Origin: Bacillota bacterium
Lineage (GTDB): Bacteria; Bacillota; Clostridia; Christensenellales; Aristaeellaceae
Direction of reading: 5' to 3'
Length of the DNA stretch: 64,000 bases
NCBI GenBank assembly: GCA_023416585.1
Contig: JAEZHM010000120.1
Coordinates: 14,305 to 78,304 of the forward strand
The stretch's first letter is position 1; the number at the start of each line of letters is the position of its first letter. Positions 41,743 through 50,637 of this stretch are shown in pieces. The position numbers were made by a program, and so were the translations under genes. The notes beneath the pieces were generated by a model. It searched no databases and had not been told where the DNA came from. It worked only from the letters and a program-made list of their open reading frames with translations.

Positions 41743-43572
41743 TTATCTGCCACCCGCCTTTCCAAAGAGCTTCTCCTTGTAGTCCGGAGCATGGACTGCA
41801 AGGTTATACCGCTCAATGCCGCATTTATACAGGCAAACTCCCCGCTGGGGAAAGCGAATGAGATTGTATTCGCTTTCTTCAAGCTGGAGGGAGTCAATAT
41901 AAAACTGCTTGTCGATATTGCCCGCATTGAACAAAAAGGCATGGGTCGGAATGGAAAACAACGGTTTAGTCAGCTCCCTGATGCCATCAATGTTGAAGTC
42001 CTCCAAATTCTGAGATGCCAGTATCACCGCCGATTCCTTCTTGCGGACACGCTTCATGAAATTGCGGATATATTCAATTGCAGTCAGATTGGTCAGGAAC
42101 AGATACAACTCATCAATGCTGGCAACGGTGTTTCCTTCGGTCAGCAACTTGTCGCTCATAAAGGACAGCACGTTAAACAGCAGGGCATTTTTCACGTTCC
42201 GGCTGGCCTGAAGCAAGCCTTTCACACCGAACACGATAAAGCGGTCAGAGGTTACGTTGGTGTGACCGTTAAAGAATTTACTTTCCGCACCCATGCACAT
42301 GGAGTGGAGCCCCAGCAGGATTTCCTGCAGAAGTTCAGCGGTATAGAGCTGATACTTGGTCTTGTCGTATCCTTTATACTCATCCTCAATCAGTTCGTAA
42401 AGGTCGGACAGAATGGGATAGTCAGCGGCTGACAAACTTCTGAAATCAGTACTGTCGCTGATCCCGAACTTTCCGTACAGCTTACTTAGCATGATTTCAA
42501 TGGCGTCGATATGGCGGTCGGAAAAATCCTTATAGCAACGGAAGAAATCCTTAAGAAAGCTAATGTGCTGACTGAGCTTGGTGGACTGGCGGAACGCCTG
42601 GGGTGCATCCGTATCCTCCGGACTGCCACCCTCATCCCATGTTTTCGGTTCAAGAGGGTTTATCCGGTACTGACCGCTCATCAGGTCGATAAAGCACTCG
42701 CCGAGGTTTTCGGCAAGGTCAACATACTCATGTTCCGGGTCCAGGCAGACGCACATTTTGCCCGATTCTAAAATGTTGCACAGGATTAGCTTTAAGAGAT
42801 AGCTCTTGCCCTGACCGGAGTTTCCGAGGATGAGGATATTGGCATTGGTCTTGTCATCGTCACGCTTGTCAAAATCCACGATGATGTTGCTGCCGAATTT
42901 ATCACGCCCAAGGCAGAAGCCCTTGGCATCTGTTTTGCCGCTGTAGTTGAAGGGATAGAGGTTTGCCACAGAGCGTGCCGGAAGTACACGTTCAAACTGG
43001 TTGCCGAACACATTTTTCCCCGCAGGGCCAACAGACAGAAAGCCCTCTTGCTGGCGCAGGATGAGGCGATCCACATTGAGCTTTGAGCGAACCAGCTCAG
43101 TCAGGACATCTGTCTGAAGGAGTTTCAGAGCGTCCAAATCGTTCGCCGTCAGCTCAATAAATACAGCGCAATGCAGAAGTGGCTCCCGGTTTCTATGCAT
43201 GGAAGACACCACCGACACCACATCCTGCAAGTTGCTTTCAGCGGTGACGGTCTGTTGCAGATTGTTAGTATTACTCTTGTCCATGCGGTTTTTATTGGCC
43301 GCATTGTGAATGATTTTTCGTTCCTCGGCTGCGGTTACCTGTCTGGTATAGATGCGCAGAGTCACGCCGTCTTTCTCCCCAAGGTGGCGCAGGATGGCCT
43401 GCTCCGAGGTGCTGGTAGGGTATTCTCTGAGTGTCCATACACAGCGGTAGGTGTTGCCGCAGATAAAGTGATCTGTATTGAATTTGATGATACCCGGCGC
43501 GATCATGTCAAGGAAATCCTTGATCCTTGCACTTTCAGCTTCCGGCATTTCTTTTTTTCTGATTTTACTCAC
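41743..43572 (-). CDS. VirB4/TraE-type conjugation ATPase
   Basis: The 609-residue ATPase powers the transfer channel. Walker A is LILGNSGQGKSYLLKL at about residue 250; a nearby block reads CLDPEHEYVDLAENLG, and the Walker B region is NTVASIDELYLFL. The start is GTG 43572, overlapping the preceding gene. Length is on the short side for VirB4 because part of the N-terminal domain is encoded separately in the gene upstream (43565-44149). Confidence 0.9.
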   Translation of the reverse strand: MSKIRKKEMPEAESARIKDFLDMIAPGIIKFNTDHFICGNTYRCVWTLREYPTSTSEQAILRHLGEKDGVTLRIYTRQVTAAEERKIIHNAANKNRMDKSNTNNLQQTVTAESNLQDVVSVVSSMHRNREPLLHCAVFIELTANDLDALKLLQTDVLTELVRSKLNVDRLILRQQEGFLSVGPAGKNVFGNQFERVLPARSVANLYPFNYSGKTDAKGFCLGRDKFGSNIIVDFDKRDDDKTNANILILGNSGQGKSYLLKLILCNILESGKMCVCLDPEHEYVDLAENLGECFIDLMSGQYRINPLEPKTWDEGGSPEDTDAPQAFRQSTKLSQHISFLKDFFRCYKDFSDRHIDAIEIMLSKLYGKFGISDSTDFRSLSAADYPILSDLYELIEDEYKGYDKTKYQLYTAELLQEILLGLHSMCMGAESKFFNGHTNVTSDRFIVFGVKGLLQASRNVKNALLFNVLSFMSDKLLTEGNTVASIDELYLFLTNLTAIEYIRNFMKRVRKKESAVILASQNLEDFNIDGIRELTKPLFSIPTHAFLFNAGNIDKQFYIDSLQLEESEYNLIRFPQRGVCLYKCGIERYNLAVHAPDYKEKLFGKAGGR

Positions 43573-44149
43573 CGAAAATCACCCACCTTTCTCCGTCATA
43601 ATCCTCATATTTTTCTGTGGTCACGTTCTGCTCATAGTAAACCCCAAGCAGACGCTTGATGTCGGATTCAGCCGCTTTGTGAGCTGTGAAGCCCTGATCC
43701 TTGAGGCTCTTTTCAATGCGGGAGAGGTAAGGCTGGACATCGGATTCCTTTTCGCCCCGCAGACGGATGATGATTAAAAATTCCCTTGCGGTCGCCATTT
43801 GCACCTGCATACGGTCAAGACCTGTTATATCCTGTACCAGCAGCTTTCGGATGGCAGGATTCTGTTCTGCGTCCATCCGGTTTCTCAGATGGGCCTTTAC
43901 ATCCTCAAAATTCTCCCTTGAATTCAGGCAGAGCATCTCAATTTCCGCGATGCCCTTTAAGACATTCATCAGTGCGTAGATTCTCGCACCGATGCTGATG
44001 TCGGATAGCACACTGATATTGGTTGGCTTAATCATAAAAAATACCAGCTCACCATATCCGGTCACCAGACTGTGCGAGGTGATGTCCGCGATGCCCATTA
44101 GCTGCCGTGTAGAGGATTTCTGCCTGTCCTGTTTCTTTTTTCTATTCAT
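43565..44149 (-). CDS. Small VirB4-associated protein
   Basis: The 194-residue cytoplasmic protein (LMGIADITSHSLVTGYGELV, FMIKPTNISVLSDISIGARI, LLGVYYEQNVTTEKYED) resembles the TcpE/VirB4 N-terminal-type proteins that precede VirB4 in Tn916-unrelated clostridial elements. ATG 44149 follows GGAGGGTAAACGC. It overlaps VirB3-like and VirB4 genes at both ends, so the three form one unit. Confidence 0.7.
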   Translation of the reverse strand: MNRKKKQDRQKSSTRQLMGIADITSHSLVTGYGELVFFMIKPTNISVLSDISIGARIYALMNVLKGIAEIEMLCLNSRENFEDVKAHLRNRMDAEQNPAIRKLLVQDITGLDRMQVQMATAREFLIIIRLRGEKESDVQPYLSRIEKSLKDQGFTAHKAAESDIKRLLGVYYEQNVTTEKYEDYDGERWVIFGE

Positions 44150-44409
44150 GCGTTTACCCTCCATTCATAGCTCTGCTGCTTCCCAATGAAGAAGCGGACA
44201 GCGTTTATAATAAAATTAAGGATGCTGGTATCCTCGAAACGTATGGTCAAAAATGCGTAGAGGGCTGTGATGACAATGGGCGGCAAGAAATGAAGCTGCG
44301 CCAACGCAAACACAGAGAGTAAAAGCCCAATGCCTATGATGCCGATGTCACGTAGCTCCCAAAGCCACAAGGTAGCCTTTGCCGTCAGGTTGTCGGGGTA
44401 GATGTACAT
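44146..44409 (-). CDS. VirB3/PrgI-like inner membrane protein
   Basis: The 87-residue protein has two adjacent membrane helices (IGIIGIGLLLSVFALAQLHF and the following segment) and a positively charged tail, as in VirB3 or PrgI proteins that dock VirB4. AGGAGG precedes the ATG. It lies directly before the VirB4-associated gene. Confidence 0.7.
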   Translation of the reverse strand: MYIYPDNLTAKATLWLWELRDIGIIGIGLLLSVFALAQLHFLPPIVITALYAFLTIRFEDTSILNFIINAVRFFIGKQQSYEWRVNA

Positions 44410-44630
44410 GATGTTGATTCCTCCTGTTCTTTATTGATTTTTCGCAAAAATAAGCGATGCCACGGAGGATAAAATCCACACATGATATCGCAACGCTGTT
44501 GCCAAGCGCCTTATATCGGGCAGAGTCCGATGCGCCGGGAATCAGAGTCCAGCCATCGGGGAAGCCTTGGAGCCGTTCGTACTCCAAAGGAGTAAGCCTT
44601 CGGATGAGGTTAGGCTTCTTCCTTTCTGCG
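44348..44630 (-). pseudogene. C-terminal fragment of a C5-cytosine DNA methyltransferase
   Basis: The frame reads KPNLIRRLTPLEYERLQGFP, then DGWTLIPGASDSARYKALGN and SVAISCVDFILRGIAYF, the conserved motifs IX-X of C5 methylases (the KALGNSVA block is diagnostic). The catalytic PC motif and the rest are absent, since the VirB6 gene ends right before it. The frame runs into the VirB3-like gene. It is a relic of an insertion or deletion. Confidence 0.8.
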
Positions 44631-45533
44631 TTATTTTGCCACTGCCTGCACGATGGTACGGGTAGTACTGACAGCCGCCTGTGCGGTATAAACGGCAGAC
44701 ATTAGATTTGCCTTTGTACTGGTATCCAGTCCGAAGGCTCCTGCAATTCTCGGAACCTCCCCGGCGGAAAGCATTAGTCCAAGCCCAAGCAGTGCATGGG
44801 TTCGCAGCACCATAAGTCCTGCGGCGAGTATAGTAGCCTGCAAAAACGTGGTAAGACAAAGCCCGATGATCTGCTTGCTCCACTGGACGAAACCATCAAT
44901 ATAACCACGGGGGACAGAGAACATGTATAAGCTGCCAACAGCAATCTGAATCAGCAGAATACCACCGCGCTTTAGGTTTGCGAAAAACACCTTAATTACC
45001 GCATACCCCATCATGACAACGATAAAAAGCATCATAAGGGGGCTAGTAATGGCCGACAAGCCCCCAAAGATGCCGGAGCCCATCGCACCGCCAAGGTCCG
45101 GTGAGTTGCCAAGCTCATCAATAATCTTTCCTGCAAGTTCACCGAAGCTGGTGCCATAACCGGTAATTCCTGCGGTAAGGCTGCTCTGGAGATTCACCGA
45201 GAGCTTGAACAGCTCCACCGGCACAATGGTAAAAAGAGACACCGACATAAAGCCCTTGATAGCATTGAGGGCAGTCTCCTTTATACTGCCTCGGCCATGC
45301 TGATATTCGATACCGGTTTCAAATGCCGATACCACAAGTCCTGTTCCATACAGCGCCCAAGCCAGATAAGAAAAAAACAGAACGATAGACTGTACCCAAC
45401 TCATTTCGAACAGCTCCACGCCCATGTTTCCCATCTGTGCAAAAAAATTTGCAAGAAAGCCGACTACCTGTCCGTAGAGCCATTCGATCATCTGGTCCAT
45501 GACGGTTCCAAGGACAAAATCCCATATAAACAT
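44631..45533 (-). CDS. VirB6/TrbL-like channel protein (CD1112 type)
   Basis: This 300-residue protein has about six hydrophobic segments and a TrbL-like pattern (MGSGIFGGLSAITSPLMMLF, LKRGGILLIQIAVGSLYMFS, GFVQWSKQIIGLCLTTFLQA). It should form part of the inner-membrane channel. GGAGGTGTAACC precedes ATG 45533. It is followed by the methyltransferase relic. Confidence 0.85.
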   Translation of the reverse strand: MFIWDFVLGTVMDQMIEWLYGQVVGFLANFFAQMGNMGVELFEMSWVQSIVLFFSYLAWALYGTGLVVSAFETGIEYQHGRGSIKETALNAIKGFMSVSLFTIVPVELFKLSVNLQSSLTAGITGYGTSFGELAGKIIDELGNSPDLGGAMGSGIFGGLSAITSPLMMLFIVVMMGYAVIKVFFANLKRGGILLIQIAVGSLYMFSVPRGYIDGFVQWSKQIIGLCLTTFLQATILAAGLMVLRTHALLGLGLMLSAGEVPRIAGAFGLDTSTKANLMSAVYTAQAAVSTTRTIVQAVAK

Positions 45534-45692
45534 TGGGGTTACACCTCCTTCAATACATAAAAATTACACCATAGCAAGGCTTGTGGTGTGTTTGTCCATC
45601 TTGTTTAACAGATTTCGAGCAATTACCAATGATTGAGAAAACTTCAAATATGACTTGACAATCAGCTCTTTCAGAGTTTCAATACCACACAA

Positions 45693-45728
45693 CGGTGGCC
45701 ACCGAAATAATTTTAGGAGGTCTATGGT
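45693..45728 (+). promoter_or_regulatory. 12-bp perfect palindrome and ribosome binding site of a small gene
   Basis: CGGTGGCCACCG at 45693-45704 is perfectly palindromic and followed by TTTTAGGAGG (45711-45720). A TTGACA at about 45655-45660 lies upstream. The palindrome may be an operator for the plus-strand mini-gene. Confidence 0.5.
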
Positions 45729-45896
45729 GTGGCAGACTACAAAAAAATGTACGATTCTCTGTTCAATGATGTGACAGATGCAATCTCGCTACTTCAGTGT
45801 GCACAGCAAAAAACGGAGGAGCTTTTTATCTCTGGCGATGACGGTATCGTACTGGAGCTTAGAAAAGAATTGCAGCCCGAAGATAACAAAGAATAA
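45729..45896 (+). CDS. 55-residue acidic protein on the opposite strand
   Basis: GTG 45729 has AGGAGG eight bases upstream. The frame encodes 55 residues (MADYKKMYDSLFNDVTDAIS, then LLQCAQQKTEELFISGDD) rich in helix formers. Unlike its neighbours it is on the plus strand, with its own hairpin terminator behind. I do not recognise the family with certainty; similar small helical proteins occur in ICE accessory positions. Confidence 0.6.
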   Translation: MADYKKMYDSLFNDVTDAISLLQCAQQKTEELFISGDDGIVLELRKELQPEDNKE

Positions 45897-45912
45897 CGAA
45901 ATGATTTTGGAA

Positions 45913-45952
45913 AAGCAAGGAGAGCAGCACGGGCTACCCTCCTTGTTTTTCT
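45913..45952 (+). terminator. Terminator of the plus-strand mini-gene
   Basis: CAAGGAG and CTCCTTG arms enclose a loop and are followed by TTTTT near 45945-45950. This closes the 55-residue gene as a separate transcription unit. Confidence 0.7.
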
Positions 45953-45998
45953 GATGTAAATGCCATCATAAGCTCTAAATATTGGATTGTCATATTTC

Positions 45999-46340
45999 CT
46001 ATATTCCTAAAATCGTCCAAATATACAGCGGTGCAGTCAATGTAAATACAAGGCAGGCGAATAAAATCGCCGGCGCCGCCCACTCAAACTGTCCGCTTTT
46101 CCGATAATCAAAATATGCCATACCGATTTTAGCAAAAAAGAATACAGCTAAAATCAGGTCAATGGCGGGGAACACCACCTTGTTGACTACCGTTTTGATC
46201 TGCCCGGAGGCATCCTTCCATGTGCTCTCAATCGCTCCTGCCACATCGCCTGATGGAGCCGCATATGCGGTCATACAAAACGCGAAGGATACCAATATTG
46301 TAAGACTAAGGGCGATTGCAAATTTTCTATACTTTTTCAT
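45999..46340 (-). CDS. VirB2-like/DUF3852 small secreted membrane protein
   Basis: The 113-residue protein has a signal peptide (KFAIALSLTILVSFAFCMTA, cleaved near AYAA) and two membrane helices (VVFPAIDLILAVFFFAKIGM and ILFACLVFTLTAPLYIWTIL). This is the layout of VirB2-type pilins and of the DUF3852/Maff2 proteins before TrbL genes. ATG 46340 follows GAAAGGTGG. Confidence 0.75.
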   Translation of the reverse strand: MKKYRKFAIALSLTILVSFAFCMTAYAAPSGDVAGAIESTWKDASGQIKTVVNKVVFPAIDLILAVFFFAKIGMAYFDYRKSGQFEWAAPAILFACLVFTLTAPLYIWTILGI

Positions 46341-46420
46341 ATAGCCCACCTTTCTTTGATAACCAAAGACCGCAGATTGTTCCCACGGTCTTGTTTCTTT
46401 TTCTGGCTTTAAAGCCCTTG

Positions 46421-48103
46421 CTATGGTTTTTTCGGGCCGGCATGCCAGTCCTGCCACAGATTCCCCCGAATTGTCAAGCTATCTGTTAGATTGGCGGACA
46501 GCATTCCTTCTGGCGTCCATGCGTCTATGAGCCATGTATTGACGGTATAAGCACCATCCGGCATCCAAATGGGTGAAAAATGGGTACGGTTCTTATAGGT
46601 GGAGTAATTGTTTTTCTGAAACTCAAACCGTCCTGATCCCATACGTTCCAGCAGCCGCCAATAGGTTTTATAACCGAATTCAGGGAAATAGCTGACCGCA
46701 TTCTGAGGTTGAGTCACCGCAGAGCTTTGGTTCGAACTGAGACTTCCGGTGACGGTCTGGTTGATCCCATAGCCTGATTTCATCATACGACCACTTGCCG
46801 TAGGGTTCTTGCTGTCACACTTTATGCTCATGGAGGAGGTCAGAGTTGCGCTGTAACGGTCGAGATCAAACTCCCACCATCCATGATCACACCAGTATCC
46901 TGAGTCCTCTCCGGTGCTGTGCCACACCCAATACTCCTGCCACCAAGGACGCCAGATACTCCAGCTTGCAGAGCCTTTCACGGCCCTGCCCGGAACAGAT
47001 ACTTGGGAGAAGCTGTCGTTTCTATCATCAGCTACAGGATTCGGCGGCGGGTTTTTATTCAGATCCACAAGCTTGACATTGATGCTGGTCTTAGCCGTAC
47101 TGCCTGGGCCGGATACTGAAACATTGATTACCATGTCCTGTTCAGTGGAGGGTGTTGTCCATTTCACCCATGCAAGCTGACTGTCGCCGCTTGGATAATA
47201 GACATTCCCAACATTGTAGGTTTGCCCGCCGATACTAAAGCTGATGCGAGTTGGGTGGTCAGGATCCGACTGACCGCCACTGACTCTAACTGCCGTGATG
47301 ACCTCGGTATTAACCCGGTACTCATAGTCATAGACAGACACTACAGGGGGCTCAGGCTTCTCGGTAAAGCGGACAATGCCAATTCCAAGAGCTGCCTTAA
47401 TGTTCGCATTCGAGGCAGCCTTACTCCGGCTTCCCGACCATACCGGATAGCCGAGATCAGCCAACTCCAAAAACATGGCAAGAGGCAAATTCTTGTGTGA
47501 AAGCGAAACCATTCTCTTTCGCAGGAGACCGCCTACCTGTTCATCATACATAGCAGCTTCCGTTGCGGTAGTAGCAATCATTACTCCTTCAAACTTGTAA
47601 TAAGCGATGGGTTCTAAAAGAATTTTGTATTCACCGCCGATTAAAATGTCAAAATCCAGGCCTACAAGCCCTGCGATAGATCGAATGACCTGTTCATCAG
47701 TAAAATAGCTTTTTATTGCAGTAATGTTATTACTGCCGTTGGTGCTAATGATTCGAGGAATTGTTTGCGATGGCTTAATTGCCGTGTAGCCACCCTTGAC
47801 AGGCGATAATCCTCTACCACTACTATATTGCATTTTACTCACTTTACCAAAGTTATAAATGGATGAACTTGGCGGCCTGTTTGTTATATCAATCGGAGTG
47901 GTGATGACAGCGTGATCACTCGCTCGAATCACAGTTACACGCACTCCCTCATTTCCTGAACTCCATGAGTTACTGGAGGTTCCACTTCCCATTCCACCGC
48001 CACCTCCGTCTACATTTCCATCGCCCACAGCGCAAACAGAGATGGGCGAAATAACACAAAATATTAAGGTTACCGACAGAATAACGGAAAATACTCGTTT
48101 CAT
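46421..48103 (-). CDS. Secreted 560-residue protein of unknown function
   Basis: A signal peptide (VFSVILSVTLIFCVISPISV) precedes a glycine-rich stretch (GDGNVDGGGGGMGSGTSS) and a large extracellular body with a tryptophan-rich segment (SIWRPWWQEYWVWH) and beta-domain-like sequence (VTVIRASDHAVITTPIDITN). ATG 48103 follows AAGGAG; the frame upstream is not used. No catalytic motif is visible. It belongs to the pilus/transfer gene row and may be a surface component of the machine. Homologues sit at this place in related elements, as far as I recall. Confidence 0.7.
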   Translation of the reverse strand: MKRVFSVILSVTLIFCVISPISVCAVGDGNVDGGGGGMGSGTSSNSWSSGNEGVRVTVIRASDHAVITTPIDITNRPPSSSIYNFGKVSKMQYSSGRGLSPVKGGYTAIKPSQTIPRIISTNGSNNITAIKSYFTDEQVIRSIAGLVGLDFDILIGGEYKILLEPIAYYKFEGVMIATTATEAAMYDEQVGGLLRKRMVSLSHKNLPLAMFLELADLGYPVWSGSRSKAASNANIKAALGIGIVRFTEKPEPPVVSVYDYEYRVNTEVITAVRVSGGQSDPDHPTRISFSIGGQTYNVGNVYYPSGDSQLAWVKWTTPSTEQDMVINVSVSGPGSTAKTSINVKLVDLNKNPPPNPVADDRNDSFSQVSVPGRAVKGSASWSIWRPWWQEYWVWHSTGEDSGYWCDHGWWEFDLDRYSATLTSSMSIKCDSKNPTASGRMMKSGYGINQTVTGSLSSNQSSAVTQPQNAVSYFPEFGYKTYWRLLERMGSGRFEFQKNNYSTYKNRTHFSPIWMPDGAYTVNTWLIDAWTPEGMLSANLTDSLTIRGNLWQDWHAGPKKP

Positions 48104-48123
48104 AGACTCTCCTTTCCCACAAC

Positions 48124-48152
48124 AAAAAAAGCACGGTATAACCATGCTTTTT
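48124..48152 (-). terminator. Hairpin between the secreted-protein genes
   Basis: AGCATGG and its complement with one G-T pair (CCGTGCT), followed by T-run on the minus strand, lie between 48168 (stop of the DUF6550-like gene) and the 48103 start. It may attenuate the downstream secreted-protein gene. Confidence 0.65.
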
Positions 48153-48167
48153 GTTGCGAATATTTTA

Positions 48168-48704
48168 TTAATCCATGTTGCCAATCTTGTTTCCATTTTC
48201 ATACATATCATCGGCATTGATCACTTGATTCGCTCCACCATCTGGCACATTATCAAAGCCGGGAAGACTACCACTCTGCGTCTGTTTCTCAGTTTTGGAT
48301 ATATCCTTGGGCTTTTCCACCTTATCATGATCCACCGATTTCGGCGGTTCCGTGACCTTTTCGCCGTTTGGCTTCTGCGTAGGATCGGTAAGCTGGTTTT
48401 CTTTGTATTCCGGCTTGCTGATATCCTTCTGTATAGTCTGCTCTGTGCCGAAGGAAACAGCAGCGTTATCTGTATTGTCTGGGCTTGATCTGTCCGGCGG
48501 GGCTACCGACACATCATTTTTTGTTTCTGCCTGTGGCGGCTGCACCGTTACATCTGTCTGCTTGGTTTGTTGAGACTGTAACGACTCGTCTGTGACAGTC
48601 TTCTTTTGAAGCTGGGTGCCTATAAGCACTGTCAGCAATACGCATACCGCAAGGCATCCCGCCACGGCTATCCATTTCTTTGTTTGATTTTTCATATTAT
48701 TCAT
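48168..48704 (-). CDS. DUF6550-like single-pass membrane protein
   Basis: The 178-residue protein has one membrane anchor near the N-terminus (WIAVAGCLAVCVLLTVLIGT) and a long, low-complexity extracellular tail rich in Pro, Lys, Thr, Asp and Gln, ending GANQVINADDMYENGNKIGN. It resembles the DUF6550 proteins of clostridial ICEs. AGGAGG precedes ATG 48704. A wall-spanning spacer role is plausible. Confidence 0.65.
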   Translation of the reverse strand: MNNMKNQTKKWIAVAGCLAVCVLLTVLIGTQLQKKTVTDESLQSQQTKQTDVTVQPPQAETKNDVSVAPPDRSSPDNTDNAAVSFGTEQTIQKDISKPEYKENQLTDPTQKPNGEKVTEPPKSVDHDKVEKPKDISKTEKQTQSGSLPGFDNVPDGGANQVINADDMYENGNKIGNMD

Positions 48705-48801
48705 AAGAGCGTCCTCCTAATTGTTAAATTTTGAGAGTTCCTTGTTAAGTCACACCCTATCACAACTTTTACCGAAAGTCTATCAATATTGTAATAAACT
48801 A

Positions 48802-49356
48802 TTAGAACCTTGGTGTATAGCCTGCGCTGGTCTTGACTTTGATTTGCATAGGTGGCAGCAACTTTCCACCAAAGGATACGGGAACCTCCAGCATTATGGT
48901 GCTGTCAGCTTCAAAACGGGCAGAGGCTTGGTCGCCTGCAGCAAAGGGCGCATTTCGAATATCCACATCCAGATTCCATACCTTAAACTCCAGCTTGCCG
49001 TCTGAGGTAAGCTTTTCATGGTAAAAGCCGTTCACGGACAGACCAAGGATAGTGTCCAGCCTTTCATAGATATCGCCATAGTCAAGGCTTTCATCAAAAT
49101 TACCGACCATGGGCTGGTAGCCGCCGCTGTATCCCTCACGGACACCATGGTATACATCATCATAATTTTCCACTACGGTAGAGATAATTGCGGCCTGTAC
49201 CGAATCACGGACTCCCTGGGCTATTATGAGCAGATGGAGGTATTCAGAAACACCTGCCAAAAGAATGACAAGGGAGAGTGTAATGGCAACAATCATCGGA
49301 AAGGATGCGCCGCTTTTGTCTTTTATTGCTGCCTTGATTTTTTTTGCTACTTCCAA
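48802..49356 (-). CDS. TadE/TadG-like pseudopilin
   Basis: This 184-residue protein has a short basic leader ending SG before ASFPMIVAITLSLVILLAGV, a prepilin-type cleavage site and hydrophobic helix, then an extracellular domain. TTG 49356 is preceded by AAGGAG. It overlaps the DUF4320 gene and belongs to the Tad pilus row. Confidence 0.75.
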   Translation of the reverse strand: MEVAKKIKAAIKDKSGASFPMIVAITLSLVILLAGVSEYLHLLIIAQGVRDSVQAAIISTVVENYDDVYHGVREGYSGGYQPMVGNFDESLDYGDIYERLDTILGLSVNGFYHEKLTSDGKLEFKVWNLDVDIRNAPFAAGDQASARFEADSTIMLEVPVSFGGKLLPPMQIKVKTSAGYTPRF

Positions 49357-49742
49357 TATACCTCACTCCTTCCTGCCCCGTCCGCTCTCAACATAATGGG
49401 AAATGAGCCAAACCCGCCAAACAGCCCGATGTCGGTTTGATAGGTGACCGTTACCTTGATTTCCTCATTCAGCTGTATCCTGCCGGTTTTTGACCATGTT
49501 ATCGTAGGAGTAAGCCCTGTTTTTTCACGAAGCATCTGCTCACGGCGGTCGGTTTCACTGCCGACCTGTCCTGCAATTTCCGCTTCCCGGATGAGCTCCG
49601 TGGCAAAGGTATCAAGCTGCTGCTTGGCAATGTATACCGGAAGCACCCGCACGGCAAGGGCGATGACAAGCATAGCACAAAGCATCAACACTACCACATC
49701 AACATATCCCTCTCCGCGCTTGGATTTCAGTATTTTCTTCAT
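49347..49742 (-). CDS. DUF4320 pseudopilin
   Basis: The 131-residue protein starts MKKILKSKRG/EGYVDVVVLM, where the slash marks the likely prepilin peptidase cut; the RGEGYVD motif is shared with both Flp-like pilins here. A hydrophobic helix follows, then a globular beta domain. ATG 49742 (after GGGAGG) is preferred to GTG two codons upstream. It is likely a minor pilin. Confidence 0.8.
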   Translation of the reverse strand: MKKILKSKRGEGYVDVVVLMLCAMLVIALAVRVLPVYIAKQQLDTFATELIREAEIAGQVGSETDRREQMLREKTGLTPTITWSKTGRIQLNEEIKVTVTYQTDIGLFGGFGSFPIMLRADGAGRSEVYWK

Positions 49743-49754
49743 GCTCACCCCTCC

Positions 49755-50627
49755 CTAAAACATTCCACTAAGGGATGTGAGAATTTCATAGACTATAATC
49801 GCCATGTAAGTCAGCAGAAAGCACATGAGCATGGCAAAGGAGAACACGCGGATTTTCGGCGGTATCTTCATGGCCTGTGCCTTGAGTCTCTGAAGTTCAA
49901 GCTGCTTCATGTCGTGGGTGAGCATCTGGAAGTAAACAGCCGCCTCATCGCCCCGGAGTACGCCGATAAGTCCTCTGGTAATATCCGAGAGCATGGGAGA
50001 ATTGATCCTTGCCTCGAAACGGGTCAGTGCTGCTTCATAGCTTCCGGAGCGCATATCAGCAGTGAGGATATCCAGCTCGGCGGCAAAATCCTCTCCAGCA
50101 TTGCCTTTGAAATGCTCCAGCATAGTCAGCACATCCCGGCTGGCTTTCAGCTCTTGGGTGATGGTTGCCACAAACCTCGGCAGTTCCTGTTCAATCTTGC
50201 CCCGTTTGGCAGAAAGGGCTTCGTTGGCTTTCCTGATCTCCTTGAAGTACACTAATACGGCGAGAATAAGGATAATAGGTGCAAGCAGCGGCAAAACCAT
50301 AAGGGAGGGAACAATCCCAAGCCCCACAGCTCCCGCTTTGACAATGGCGAAGGCCGTGAACAGCTCCGGCGTCGTATTCAGCCCTGCTGCTGACAGCACG
50401 TTTTGCATACGGGTTTTCTTATATTCATCCATACGGATGTATCGGGACAGCCTGACAGCGGCGCCTTGCAGCAATGTATCTGTAAACTTGGGTTTTGTCT
50501 TGGCCTGCTTGCCTGCCGCCAGCATTGCCTTTTGGGTGGCAAGGGTCGGCAGACGCAGCAGGTCGGCGGCAATGAAAAAGAGCCCTGCAGCAAGGAGGCC
50601 TCCGAATAAAAAGAGATAAATTGTCAT
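49755..50627 (-). CDS. TadC-like pilus membrane protein
   Basis: The 290-residue protein has a hydrophobic N-terminus, a pair of central helices and a T2SSF-type cytoplasmic domain (LPRFVATITQELKASRDVLT) with a C-terminal helix. It pairs with the TadB-like protein as the inner-membrane platform of a Tad pilus. ATG 50627 follows AGGAGG. Confidence 0.85.
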   Translation of the reverse strand: MTIYLFLFGGLLAAGLFFIAADLLRLPTLATQKAMLAAGKQAKTKPKFTDTLLQGAAVRLSRYIRMDEYKKTRMQNVLSAAGLNTTPELFTAFAIVKAGAVGLGIVPSLMVLPLLAPIILILAVLVYFKEIRKANEALSAKRGKIEQELPRFVATITQELKASRDVLTMLEHFKGNAGEDFAAELDILTADMRSGSYEAALTRFEARINSPMLSDITRGLIGVLRGDEAAVYFQMLTHDMKQLELQRLKAQAMKIPPKIRVFSFAMLMCFLLTYMAIIVYEILTSLSGMF

Positions 50628-50637
50628 CGGTTTCCTC

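Noticed and set aside
45560..45690. Minus-strand frame ending LLNKMDKHTTSLAMV, vaguely Spo0E-like
   Set aside because: No start codon with a ribosome binding site, and the Spo0E signature is not exact.
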